NCBI GenBank assembly: GCA_000310025.1 | Contig: FN649751.1 | Span: 239,403-303,402, forward strand | Length of the DNA: 64,000 nt | Direction of reading: 5' to 3' | Origin: Ectocarpus siliculosus | Taxonomy: Eukaryota; Sar; Phaeophyceae; Ectocarpales; Ectocarpaceae | Shown here: positions 21,093 to 32,900 of the stretch, one piece after another | Layout of the letters: every line of letters begins with the position of its first letter | Position numbering within the stretch: position 1 is the stretch's first letter | Made by a program: the position numbers and the translations under genes | Notes under the pieces: model-generated | The model's database searches: none | The model's input: only the letters and a program-made list of their open reading frames with translations | What the model was told of the DNA's origin: nothing

Positions 21093-24000
21093 CTACGGCT
21101 GGCATGGTGTTCTTCGCTTGGCGATGGACCTTTTCTTCTTGTTCGCAGATCTGGAGGTCCCTATGGTGCCACCAGGGTCGTCCGAAGCGTCTGGGGCTAA
21201 GCGCGAGACTCTCCTCCGTTGCTTCGACCCGATTGACGCTGCCGGCGGCCCCAACGGGGACCCCGAAACCGCGGTCGTCTCGACGCCAGCCGTGGTCGTT
21301 GTGGGGACAGCAGCGGTCGTGGCGACAGGTGCCGCGGCGGAACTATTCGTTGTGGTCGTTAGCCTAACTTCGCTGCCCGCCAACGCAGCGAAGACGTCCT
21401 TGCAGTTGCCGCGCTGCCAAGGAGAGCAAGGAGGAGGAGAGCAAGGCAGAGCAGGTAAGTAACCCCCCGGGGGACACGAGAGGCATTTTGGTTTGGGTTC
21501 TTTTGGATGCGCATCGCCTTGGTTATTCCCAGTTCACGTGTGTGAACTGGCGCTCGAAACATCCATGCAACCGGAAGAGAGTCGAACATCAATCGCACAC
21601 GAGATGGTCGGAAGAAAAACAAGAAATGAGTCTTGTACAAACACCGCCAACTGTCGGGGGGAGGAGGGCAACAAGAGACGGCTGTGTTGTTTTGTTTTCT
21701 GCAGCTGCTGCTATGAGTGCTAGCATTATTTGTGGCTGTTGTCGCGTCGGTTTCGTGCCGGCGGTCTGGCTTAGTCCCATCCTTACCGCCGAGTTGCCGT
21801 GGAAAGAAGTTATCCCGCTAAGGATCGTGTCCTCGCCGGAGACAGTGTACACGGCGCCGCCCTGCTCAATAATGTTAAAACATCCGCACAAAGACAAGGC
21901 TGACAAGGTAAGGTTGGCAAGGCCAGATGCGCATTGTTGAAGGAGAAAGAGAGCGGGCCATCTCGCTGCGCCAAGATGGTGTTTATCGGCTATTTTCGAG
22001 CAGGAAAAGACCGTGTTGCCCCGAACGCAACAACACAACGCGGTCTGTGGTGAGTCCAAAGGGCACAACGAAACTTCGATCAGGTGCAAGTATATTCTTC
22101 ATAAAACAAATATCAACCCAACGCTAGATATATGCGGAGTTGCTTTCTTCCACGAGCTAGCGGCGCTTTTTTTTTTTTATCATGGCAAACGGCATCAATA
22201 GTGAGAGGCCGCCCAACCATCCCCTCGCTCCATCCTGCATCAAATAATCGGGACAAAGGCTGCATGTAGTGCCTAGCGATCGGGTCGAGTGCAGCGATCT
22301 AAACCAACGATCTCATCGGCCGGAGCAAACAAACAAAAACGCAACACCAATGCCAGGTATGTTTTTCTTATTAAGAAAACGAAAGCACCACATTTCCAGT
22401 GCACTCCTCTACACATGGTATTATGACCCAAGCTATGGTGACGCGACGGTCGACAGCCTCCACAACTATCGTACCATACCGTTTACCGTACCGCATAACC
22501 GGCCTAACGGTACGAAAAAATAACGAAAAAATCCTGTCCGCCACAGTAGTCAATCATCATGGAGCCCACGAGGCCGATGACAGACCAGGGAATCGTGCAT
22601 GCGACACCAGTAACCCTCCGCTCAAAACACGATACTGTACAGACGAAAATCATGCCGCCAAGGCTCGAGAAGAGCTATCCAACGCTGCCAAGGTGGCCTC
22701 GGGGAATAAGGGAAGAAGTCCGTCTTACATCGGTGGCGCTGACGCCGTCGATGAAGGAGGCATCACCCATGATCTCCAAGTAGCCCCGGTTAAACAAGTG
22801 CCCCCCCCCTGTCTCTGTCTCTGGCGGCGATGGCGGCAACGCCGCTTCCACGTTCTGGGAACTCCCCTGTGGATCGATCGATTGGACGGCCAGAGGACGA
22901 CGGAAAATGTAGCACCAGTAGAACAGTGATACATATATATATACACATGCCTGTACTCGAAGGAAGGTTTTGTTGATGTTGATGCTGTCCACAAGACAAC
23001 GGCAGTGTCACGAACATGTACTGACGCACCCAGGAAGGGAGGGGCAAACATCACTGATGGGCAGTGGCAGCACTGACGTCAGCAAAATGACATCATAGCG
23101 TGATGCTCCCCCAAATCAAAATATTCCAACAACACGCAGTACAACAAACTGGCATGCCTCTCGAACGCATTGATGGCGTAACCGTAAAACTGTCAAACGG
23201 GTGCCCGGACAGCCCGTACACGACGACGAATGCCCATGGACTCCAAGGCAAACCCACCCTCCCGCCAATACCAGAACAGAAAACAAAAAACGAAAGCCCA
23301 AACGCCGTCGCTACGTTGGAAACCCGCCCACCCATTCCAACACCACTCAAATCTCCGCGCCAAAATAGTGCTCCGGACCCCCGATAAACCAGCACGCACC
23401 GCCTCCACCCTCGCCGCTGCCGCCGCCGTGTTGCCCCTAAAAGCAGCCGAGGTTTCGAAGGTCGATACCCCCGCGTTATACACGGAGCCCCCGCTACCGG
23501 CCGCCCAGTTCCTGAGCATGGTCGACCTTCTCGTAAAAATCGTGGTGCTACCCTCCTCCGTAAACACGGCACCCCCATCCGCACCTACCCGTGTCGAAGC
23601 GCCTGCAGGAAAGTCGTGACGAAAACAGCATGAAGCATGGAACTTGGTTTCAGCGAGTCCGGTAATCGAGAGGGGCCTTGGGGGGGGGTTGGGAGGGCGA
23701 GGGACAGTCAGAGGAGAACCGAGATCGCTGCCACAGAGGCCATCTAGAAGAAAAGTAGACCAATTAATTCGACCGTTACATGCTCATCCCTGTTGCCCAT
23801 AGTCCTCCGCATGTCTGTTCAGTAGGGATTGTTCGTTCTGATACGGTGGTCACGAAAAAGGTCTGTTACCTATCCCTGGGGCCCCCACTTCTCTTCCGCC
23901 GCGCCTCCTTTCAAATCATCGCCACTAGGGCCTAAAAAAAATCATTTCCCTCAACAATGACATTGCCAAATCGGACCTCGTACATAGTACTCTCGAATGT

Positions 24001-26036
24001 AGTTGCGTACAAGGTTAATGGGGGCTGACGTTCCCGCGTTTCGGACGAAAGCCTGTTTCACTTAAAAATAGTTGGGCACAAGAAACACAACACCACCACC
24101 AACAAACAACAACGTTGAGGTCGGCAAGCGCGACACCGAACACTAACCACCCGCCGATGTACCTCCAGACGCTCGGTTGCCATTGAAGAAGCTTCTTCGG
24201 AAGAACTTTGCCCAACCGCGGTTGCACAGAGCGCCCCCTGTCCATGCCGAATTTTCCTCAAAGCTCGCCAATTCCGAGAACTCTACTCTACCGGTGCCCC
24301 CGACAGACACCCCGCCCCCGCACGAATGTGCTTCCTGGCCCCGAGACCCCTGCCCGAGAGCGCGGTTTCCCACGAAATGCGCGGCGTTTTCGAACGTGAC
24401 CTGCGGCAGACGAATCCACCGGAGAGGGTGAATACGCTGGGTAGACATAAGCTGCAGCCTTACAACGTATGGGGCAGGGGGCGCTCGTGTAGCAAGCGAG
24501 GCAACGAAGTCACAGCAGTTCTGGGGCGAGTTCCGCGGAACTCTCTGAGTGGTTCAGATGTGGTACTGCTGTAGACACGACACGGTGATGCAGATACTCA
24601 CCAACTACGGGGATTTGAGAAGGTGTCGACCGGTGCACAGCATCAGATTTGCGAGCTGTTAGACCGAGACCTATGCGAACCTCCCTCGCTGCGCCGTTCA
24701 GGACCTCTCCTCTACTAATGCACACACTACAATAGCCAGGCAACCCTCGCCAAACAAACCAGATAGATCACACTCCGCCTTCACGCACTCAGTAGATCCC
24801 CACGCGCCTTGGCAGTTCGATACAACCACAAAAACATGTTCTAACAGCGCTCCGGGTCTGTGAGAACAGAACAGAAAGCGGGCAAACACGGCAGGCAGAT
24901 GGTAGATATGGTAGATACCTCTCCGTCCGCGTGGAACGCCCCGCCGGAGTAACCGTTTTGGACCGAGTTCCCCTCGAAGTGAACCGGCACCAGAAACACA
25001 GCCGCGCCCCCCTCCTCCACCTCCAGTGCGCCTCCATTCGAATGCTACGTGAAAGGTTTAGGGGGGGAGGGCGTGACGTTATCATGCGAACCTACGTTTC
25101 GATGTCGGCGCTGGGCTCAATCTCCATTCGTCCAACAGATCATCATGAGCGGCCTGGATGGAACGTACGACACATGGCAGCCCGGCGTGCAAGAGAATCG
25201 TGGAAGACAATCTTCAAGGGCTACTTGTACCACACAGGATTCGGAATCGATTTTCACACTACCGCCGCAATGTACCAGGGAAGTTCGGCTTCGGGGATTT
25301 TGAAACAGCGCTTCAGACCGTTCAAGGGAATTCGGAGCTGGGGAATTCGGACAAGACATGTATAGTTCTTAAGATCGTGCTATTAATAGTGTACCAGGTT
25401 CGTCGGTTCCGGATGGTGGGATAGAGACCCGAACGAGATTCAGACACACAAACAAACAACCGCCATGAGATTCATGTGATACATGTGGGCCACACAAGAG
25501 AACACGATTGTCCCTCCTGAAGTTGCTGATGATTGACAGGAGATGTAGTGAATTGTGTACCGCCACCCCCGCCGATTGGGGATGCAAACTGCAGCACTAT
25601 GCAAGCAGACTGTTGTAGAACGCACCTGTGGCGCCGCGCCCTCTAGCGTCAGGGCGCTGGTGCCTTCGCCGGGCCCCGCATATCCCATGTCGTCCAACGA
25701 ATAATCGCCGGCCACCCCGACGCTGAGCATCGCGCCGCTCTTGACGACGACGCGGACGTTGCGGAGCCTCAATCCCGACACAGGGGGATCCCTGTACCCT
25801 TCGTCTTCGCCTTCGCCTTCGCCCACCCCTTCGCTTACGCTGCCGGGGCTAACGTGGATCGCTAGCTCGATGCCACCGCCGACTGTTAGCGTGACGAGCT
25901 GCTGCCGGTACAGCAAGCAAGGCGGCGACGAGAAAAGAACAAGGAACATTAAAGTCACAGAACTGCTGCTGTCGTTGGTTGGGTTTCGTTTTTGCATTGA
26001 AAGCGTTTCCGTTGGAACGGGGGCCCGCGCATCCAT
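21093..26036 (-). CDS. Pmp-like right-handed beta-helix protein, secreted or membrane-associated
   Basis: Seven exons join in consistent phase: 26036-25626, 25044-24919, 24400-24163, 23602-23400, 22866-22729, 21861-21787 and 21413-21093, giving about 503 residues. Exons 2-6 carry GGAx(V/L/F)...F...N repeats: NGGALEVEEGGAAVF, HFEGNSVQNGYSGGAF, SFEENSAWTGGALCNRG, DGGAVFTEEGSTTIF, GGAVYTVSGEDTIL and FHGNSA. Such repeats form parallel beta-helix coils in chlamydial Pmp-type and related proteins. Residues about 20-45 hold a hydrophobic segment (VTLMFLVLFSSPPCLLY), a possible signal peptide or anchor. The acidic GEGEGEDEG stretch follows. The last exon is a Ser/Thr/Ala-rich linker with a basic tail. 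A further exon between 25,626 and 25,044 may be missing. Likely a cell-surface or wall protein (inference). The start could also be the in-frame Met 13 codons downstream. Confidence 0.72.
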
Positions 26037-26049
26037 AATAGGGGAGGTG

Positions 26050-29000
26050 GGTCGTGTGATCAGGTGGGCACAGGCTGGCGACGTGGTGCGGCCCTGGCAG
26101 TCCTTCTACCATATCTGTTTAGCGTTCTGCAAGCCAGCACCGAACGACCGTACGAAGGACCAGTGTTCGAGTCCGGCAGCTACCAACCTCTGCGGGTTAA
26201 ATTTGGAGCGATGAGTAGAGGGCCGAAGGGAGACGCGGCAACTTAGGGATGGCAAGCACGCCCCCCGTGCATTTCCCCTCGAAGGCGACGAGCTACAAAC
26301 ACCGCCGTGCAATCGACACCGATCAAAGAACCATCACCACGATGCAAATATCACCGGGGGTTAACGAAGCACCAAGTACTGGGACCGCCTTCGCGAGAGT
26401 AATAAGTTCATGAGGAAATAGAACGGGGAGGGGGGCCGCAGACTCTATCCCCTGGCCCTACCCCTAACCCAACTTCCCCGATTGCATGCTTTATCCATCA
26501 TGTTTTCTGAATCGAAAAACCCTGGAAAGGCTACTGAGGTACCGAAACATCGAAAGAGCCGAAGCACCTTCTCTCAGCACAGACAACAGTTGCGAAACAG
26601 CCACCCCGTTCGCTTCGCATTCGGTCTCACAGTCAATCTACCTGGCACTTCGTACATACATGCGACCGACGCGAACAGCAGCGGATTTCGACAACTCAAA
26701 TCGCGAGAAATGTGGAGCAATGTACAGTACAGTGGTACAATTGTGGGTCGCCCAGATGAGGGAGCGTTAGACCAAAAAGGGGATTTGGTTCGGAATCGAC
26801 ATGCAAAGTTATTGGTGGCGCGTTCTGTCTATCTGTCCGCCGGATGGTCGCTCGGTTTGTTTGTCAGTCTGTCAGTGCGTGTGTCTCTCTCTTCTTAGCT
26901 GCAGCATCTCGAGCCCCGTGCCCTGCTCCGGCACAACCCCTGCCGCGTGCTTCATGATGTATGCATAGTAGTTCGGGAAGCATGGAGCATAACTTTCCCG
27001 TGCAACCCGAAGGAGCACAAAAGCAATCCATTATTCCAGTCATCGACAGCACTACAGCATGTATATGTATGTATTATAGATTTACTCCGTATTCCTTTCG
27101 GGAAGCACCAAGCCGCGCGAGGATAATATTGGTCAACACACTAAACAGCAGGAAATGGAAAATGGTCCCTGCAAACTTCACAGTCCAGATGGGTGTGTGT
27201 GTGTTATTTTTTTGTTAATGGCATCGACCGCGCTAACCGGCTTACCAGTGAAAAGACGTCAGTCTCTTAGCGTGGTTGAAAATGCAAAATGCTTCTAAAG
27301 GCAGACTATGATGAGGGTGAGGGTTTTTAACACTTGATGGAAAGAAGCGGTTGACGGGGATCTGCTAGGAAACTTCCCGAACATTCATACAACCTCAAGG
27401 CTTCCAGCATACATCCCGAGGAACCTGTAGTGAGGTAGGCGGGGCGGAGGAGGAGAATATTTACCCCGATGGATTGATACAATTTTCCACGATGGATGCA
27501 AAGATGCAACGGATCCTTCCGAAACTGCTGGTTCCTGGTTCGAACCGGGCTGCTGTAGATTTGTTTTTGCTCGGTTCCGAACCAATAGGTACGAACACAC
27601 GACAACGAAGTTAAAATAGAGAAAAACAAAAAGTGGGTCCAAAACATAGATACAGAGAGTTTAATTAAGGAATAATAAACACACAGAAAGACTACCCATT
27701 CGAGATATACCCACAGTCGAACGGGATGTGGTGGAGTCAGTGAGTGGAGGAAAACCGGCTGGGCTGGACTTATTTTGAGTCTTTTTAAGTCTATACACTG
27801 ATGATGAATTATAGCAGTGATGCCAGCTGGTGCTAAGTACAAAAACAATCTGCATAGGTAACTTACATTTTACAGTACATCATTTTGAACTTGAGCATGA
27901 ATGTGGGCCCGGTGAAGAACTCCCACACTAAAACCTACATATACAAATATGCATTAGCGGTCATTTATAGCCCACCATGGAACGAACTATTGTAACCTCG
28001 GCAATAGCCCTCGGCATGTGTGTACTACATTGTGCTTGAAGAGCGGGCTCTTCCTGTAGATGACGGATGGCAGTGAAGCTTGGGCCTAAACAACGAGTCG
28101 GTTAGACCATGGAGAGAGAGAGAGTTGGCCACGTGGACAGGGACAGCAGTAGATATATATGCAGCTCGTTCTCTCCGGGACAAGCGACAACACACAACAC
28201 CCCCACCACCGACAGAGCGAAGCAAGGGGGAGTGTTTTTGTTCCCCCACCCATTGCCCCACCACAGGATAAACATGAATATTTGATACAGCCGCAGCAGT
28301 ACCGTCAACCAAATTCTCACTAATTTACAACACACACTAGTTTCTTCTCGCACACGCTGTTCCCTCCTCTATCTCTCGCACACAACAGCAACTGAAGTAC
28401 CTGTCACACTATCTATACGCTACAGCAGTATCTATGGATTGGCAGATTGTTTTTCGGTTTACCGTGCACGATATGCTTCATCACACGTCCGCACAGAGAT
28501 AGGCCGTAACGGAAGGAACATTCTTGTTCGCATTTTTTCGGTGCGCCAGTCAGTCTCCCCAATTGACTGCTGTAAAAGTTAAACCGTGTGGAAAATAAGA
28601 ACACGGAGTTGCGTGTGAAGAGAAGGTGCGTGATTTAGCTGCTGGCAATGCAATCTGTCGCTGTGGCAATTTTTCTATCTTGTCTCTTTTGTGATTGCCG
28701 TCCGCAACTGTATGTGCTGCTGTATACGATGCATGCATTTCAAAAATGGTAATTACATACGCATATTATTGCTTTTCCCTTGCTTAGAGTTCTCTCCAAT
28801 CTCTCTCCGTCTCCCACTACAGCAGTACAAGTACACGATGTCCCTTACGATGTGCAATTGCAATGAGAAGACAGCCTGCCCCCGCCCCCCCTCTCTGATG
28901 GGAAGAAAAGAGAGACTCTGGCTGCACGGGTTGGGTACATACGGCGTTCCGCTTCTACTTTGTTACCACCGTACAATAAATGTTTGGCATTCGTTAGGTT

Positions 29001-29100
29001 ATAGCCCTGGTGCTCTCGGTGTCTCCATACCTGTACTGCGAGCAATCAAGAAATAAAGAGCCCTCTGCTCTCTCCAAAAATATTCCGTTCTCCTCTCACA
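26050..29100. other. Intergenic stretch
   Basis: No coding exon could be supported. Contents are a dispersed repeat at 26,390-26,545 and several CTACAGCA/TGCTGTAG motifs (27551, 28420, 28817). A GGTTCGAACC palindrome lies at about 27,538. Confidence 0.55.
26390..26545 (+). repeat. Dispersed repeat, copy 1 of 2
   Basis: Matches 51,412-51,565 in the same orientation over about 150 bp (GACTCTAT(C/T)CCC, CCTAACCCAA, CTTCCCCGA, TGC, CTTTATCCA, CATGTTT, GAAA in order), roughly 75-80% alike by eye. Includes telomere-like CCCTAACCC units. Confidence 0.75.
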
Positions 29101-29753
29101 CTATTGTAGGCTGCCCACAGACGTCTTTCGGCGCTCAAACTTCCGCACCTTCTCACACACGATAGCTCCAACGCCGTGAAAGGAGAGGTGAAGATCCTCC
29201 GTTATCGGTGACGGCAACGCCTCCAGCCCCGCGCAGTCTGAAATGGGCACCGTCCCAGCCGTTCTTCGCCTTGGCCGTGTGCACTGGGGAGGCTGAGCTC
29301 CGGTGGAGATGGCAAGCGCAAGGACACACGCCCACCGCGAAGCAAACCTGCACATGCACCGCTTCCGCTGTCTACACTACGAGGTTTTCCCTTGTCGGGC
29401 ACGTCGATGAAGGTGGCCACAGCAGGGATGTGCCGAAGAATGGGTTTAGCAGCAGCAGCAGCCGCCGCCGAAGGCGTGAGAGGAAAAAGACAAATGAGAC
29501 GGACCGACGGCCAAAATACCAAAAATAACTGTGATGCGTCCCACCTCAAATACTCCGAGGAAAGAGATAAGCAGAAGAACCCAAGCAGGTTCCCGTTCGG
29601 CATGAGGTGCGGCGAGATCTTGTGGCGAGGGTTGCGAAAGCCTCGATTTTTTCGAACGAAACACACAAACAAAGCGGGCACTGTGGCGTTCCACAAAGAC
29701 CTCGCCGCACGCTCGCACACGTGACGTTGCAAGAGGTGAAGGATACGAACCAC
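29101..29753 (-). CDS. Possible short minus-strand gene, unrecognised
   Basis: Two overlapping frames look partly coding. One (29753 down to about 29,395) reads NPRHKISPHLMPNG and AAKPILRHIPAVATFIDVPD. The other (about 29,270-29,101) reads GTVPISDCAGLEALPSPITE and HLSFHGVGAIVCEKVRKFE before a stop. They could be two exons of a small gene head-to-head with the EF-hand gene, but no clean intron joins them and no domain is recognised. It may be noise. Confidence 0.22.
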
Positions 29754-29909
29754 CGGGAAGCGAGCTGAAGCTTTTCCGCCGCGTCTATCAAAGGAAGGCC
29801 GGCCCGTCGTGGGGTGTTTGGTGTATTGTTTTTTTTATTCGCCGACAAGTCGCGAAAATATACAGGAAGACCGGGTCGCCGTCTCATATCGTAGGGGAAC
29901 AATCAGAGG

Positions 29910-32900
29910 GTGGGCGGCAAGCCCCGGCGAGGGGCACGGTCGACGGCGAGAAGCGTTTCGATATCGAGAATAGCTCAGGAGAGCACGAGCTCAACGTCAG
30001 AGAGAATAGCTCAGGAGAGCACGAGCTCACGTCAGAGCATGGCTCCACGAAAGGCGTCGGCGTGCGCCACAGGAGGCAGGATGATAAACCCTTCTGTCGA
30101 GCCCGCCTCGCGCCGCGAGTCCGCCCAGGAGAGGCGCGACTCCGAGGGTAGGGCGAGGCGAGCTTCAGCTAGAGCAAGCTCTAGAGAAAGCCACAAGCGT
30201 CCGTCGGCAGGTGGGCGTGACAGTGCGAGCAAAAACGGTTCCTTGGTCTTGCCGCAGGGAGGAGATTCGACGACGAGTGCGGCAGCACTGCAAGCCCGCA
30301 ACCAGCGGCGGAGTATCGGGCTCAAGGTTAGGAGATGACCCGAACTACATACTATAGTACAGAAAATTCGTCGCATTACGTTGGAGCTGATGATGAGATG
30401 GATGCGTACTGCTGAGTGTTGTAATTGTGTACAACTCGGGGGCTGGCGTTATTGTGGTCGTTGAACCTTCTGTGCCTACCTGCTCTCGATGGCATATTTT
30501 AGGTACACGGCAAAAGAAAGATGGAGAAAAACAACCGCTATGCATACAACACTACGTGCATGTGCCGGTACGATATGCGTTCATGCCGCCTCTTCTATTT
30601 CCTACTGAAGTAGATGAAGTACTACAGCAGGGCTCGGGCAAGGAAGATCAACCTAGACCGCTTGTTCTCCGAAGAGCTGTTGCACATAGGAACCATGAAA
30701 TATACAACAATACGGGGGGAAGCTGGAGGGTAGATTCTGTCGCGCTTCGAAAAACATTGTTCCGTCTAGACAAATACGTTGTGTGTTGCCACCGCTGTAG
30801 AGTTTGGGTTAGGGAATAGGGTCTGCGTCCCCCCTCCTTGTTCTATTTCGTTGTACAAGTACTTGTACTTAATTTCCCGCGAAGGCAGTCCTATCACCGG
30901 CTTGCGTCCATACATGTAATAGACTACACGTCTGTGGCCCACCACCACGCCCCGGAACGCGTTACTACCTCTCTGCGCATCAGAGGTTGAGTGTCAACAC
31001 GCATATGAAGGACAGCCTGATCAACACACTGGAGGACGTCGCACGAGACGTGAGGATGGGGCTTCAGACGACAGGGATCGAAAAGCTCCAAACAATCATG
31101 ACCGAGGCCAAAGAGAAGGTGAGCGCCTCCAGGAGGCTGCCGTTTCAAGAGCCGGGGATCTCCCTTGGCCTTTTTACAACACGCTACAACATGAATACTA
31201 GTCTGCAAATCAACTTATCACACAACTTGCAGGTTCTAGTTTTATTCCGTTAGAGTATCGATGTAGTGGAACAGGAACACGCGCGTCTCTTAAATACGCA
31301 CAACCAGCCAGGTCTCCGCATTGAAGGTCATTTTCCTTCAGGTTTTGATATTTTCTGTTGTGGGCGCCAGTCTACACCTTTCTCTGTGTGTTTGACGCAC
31401 CAGCCGAGGTCCCACAGGAGGAACTCCCCGCCTTCCTGCCGGCGGTGCTTACCCTTTTCTGTTCTTACACATGAATTTTTGCCTAGCGTACTTTCCAGTT
31501 GTTCATTGACAATACATCAACATGGGAAAAAGAAAATGTCCGAGAGAACGCCCGTGTCGCCGTCACCTAACCCCCCCAAACACATCCCAATATATTCTCC
31601 GCATGCCGTATCCTTTCACCGCACCCAGGGGCTGGGCGTGAGCAACCTATTCCACTTTTTCCTGCTTCAATCCGAGGGCGGGAAACGCGAGTCCATGGAA
31701 CGGAAAGCAAGCTCATCGCTGGAAACATCGGGAGAAACCATGGAACCTGTCGCCGTGAGTTTTCAACGAAACCCTGTACAGCGTTGGGGTTCATCACGAC
31801 GCACGTAGTTGAACATGTGGCATCATGCCTACTTGAGGAAACCCCGCGTGATATTCGCAGGCCCTGGACGAAGTCTGTTATAAAAATAATGTAGGTTTTG
31901 GCGTGTAGGCCACCCGCACCCGTTGCTTGAAGAAAGTTGTGCTTGCCAGGATACGGCCATGAGAATGCACCCGGACAGTGTCAAGCAGCTCCCATGGCCG
32001 CCAGACCGATCACGTCTGTGACCAGACCGATCACCCCGTGAAATGCCCAACAACTTACCTATTTTAGCCGCAAGAACCTCCTAGAACGCTGCCTGGTATC
32101 GATTTCTACCCCACTGATGATTCGACCTTCATGGTTGTTCCGTGGACACGCTACTTTCTAGGCGTTTTCTTTCACCGTTCGATCTATCCCCGACCGGACC
32201 CACCCCCTTGAGCGCCAGACTCTTGGTTTTCGTCGCGATGTCGTCATTGGTTGCTGCCGCTGCAGGAGAAACGCGAGGGTGTTACGGGAGGATTGTTCAA
32301 GGACACAGAATCCTCCAAAACAAGGGCTAAGGCTGTGCGGACCTCCAAGTCCGGGAACAGGGCGTCCACAGAGCTGGTGGGTGAAACGCGCATGCTTGTT
32401 TCTACCGAGAAATCTACGGCGATCTCGTGGCTTGTGGTTCCTGTTGCGCTATGGGTGTGGCGGGCGGGGGGGAGGATCCGACGCGCGGGGAGGGGAGGTA
32501 ACGCTGGTCTTGATGCCCGCCGAGCTTGAGTTTGCTGCAGCCCGTGCCGGCTTCGGACATACGCGCAACGTTGCCTGAAAGGTGCAAGCTTACTTTTCAC
32601 GACTTGCACCTTGGCGCTCCACGGTTGCGTTTGCCCCAACGAAAACACAAACGAAACCAGCGTGCGCATGAGCGTACTTTCACCACGTAGTGTACGGCGA
32701 CACCTCCCTCGTTCTCTCTAGATGCCGTCGCTGAAGAAGGGCGCCCGGCCGAGCACCGCCAACTCGAAACGTACTTCATCAGACCCAGCCATGAACACCG
32801 CGCGGGATGAATCGAGTAATGCTTCCGGTAAGGAAGAGTGGCAAGCAGCAGTCATTTGTTCCTTTCTCGTTTTTCCTCGGAAATAGCTTGTTCATGTGTT

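Noticed and set aside
27527-27560. Possible tRNA T-arm around GGTTCGAACC
   Set aside because: No acceptor, D or anticodon arms can be drawn around it on either strand.
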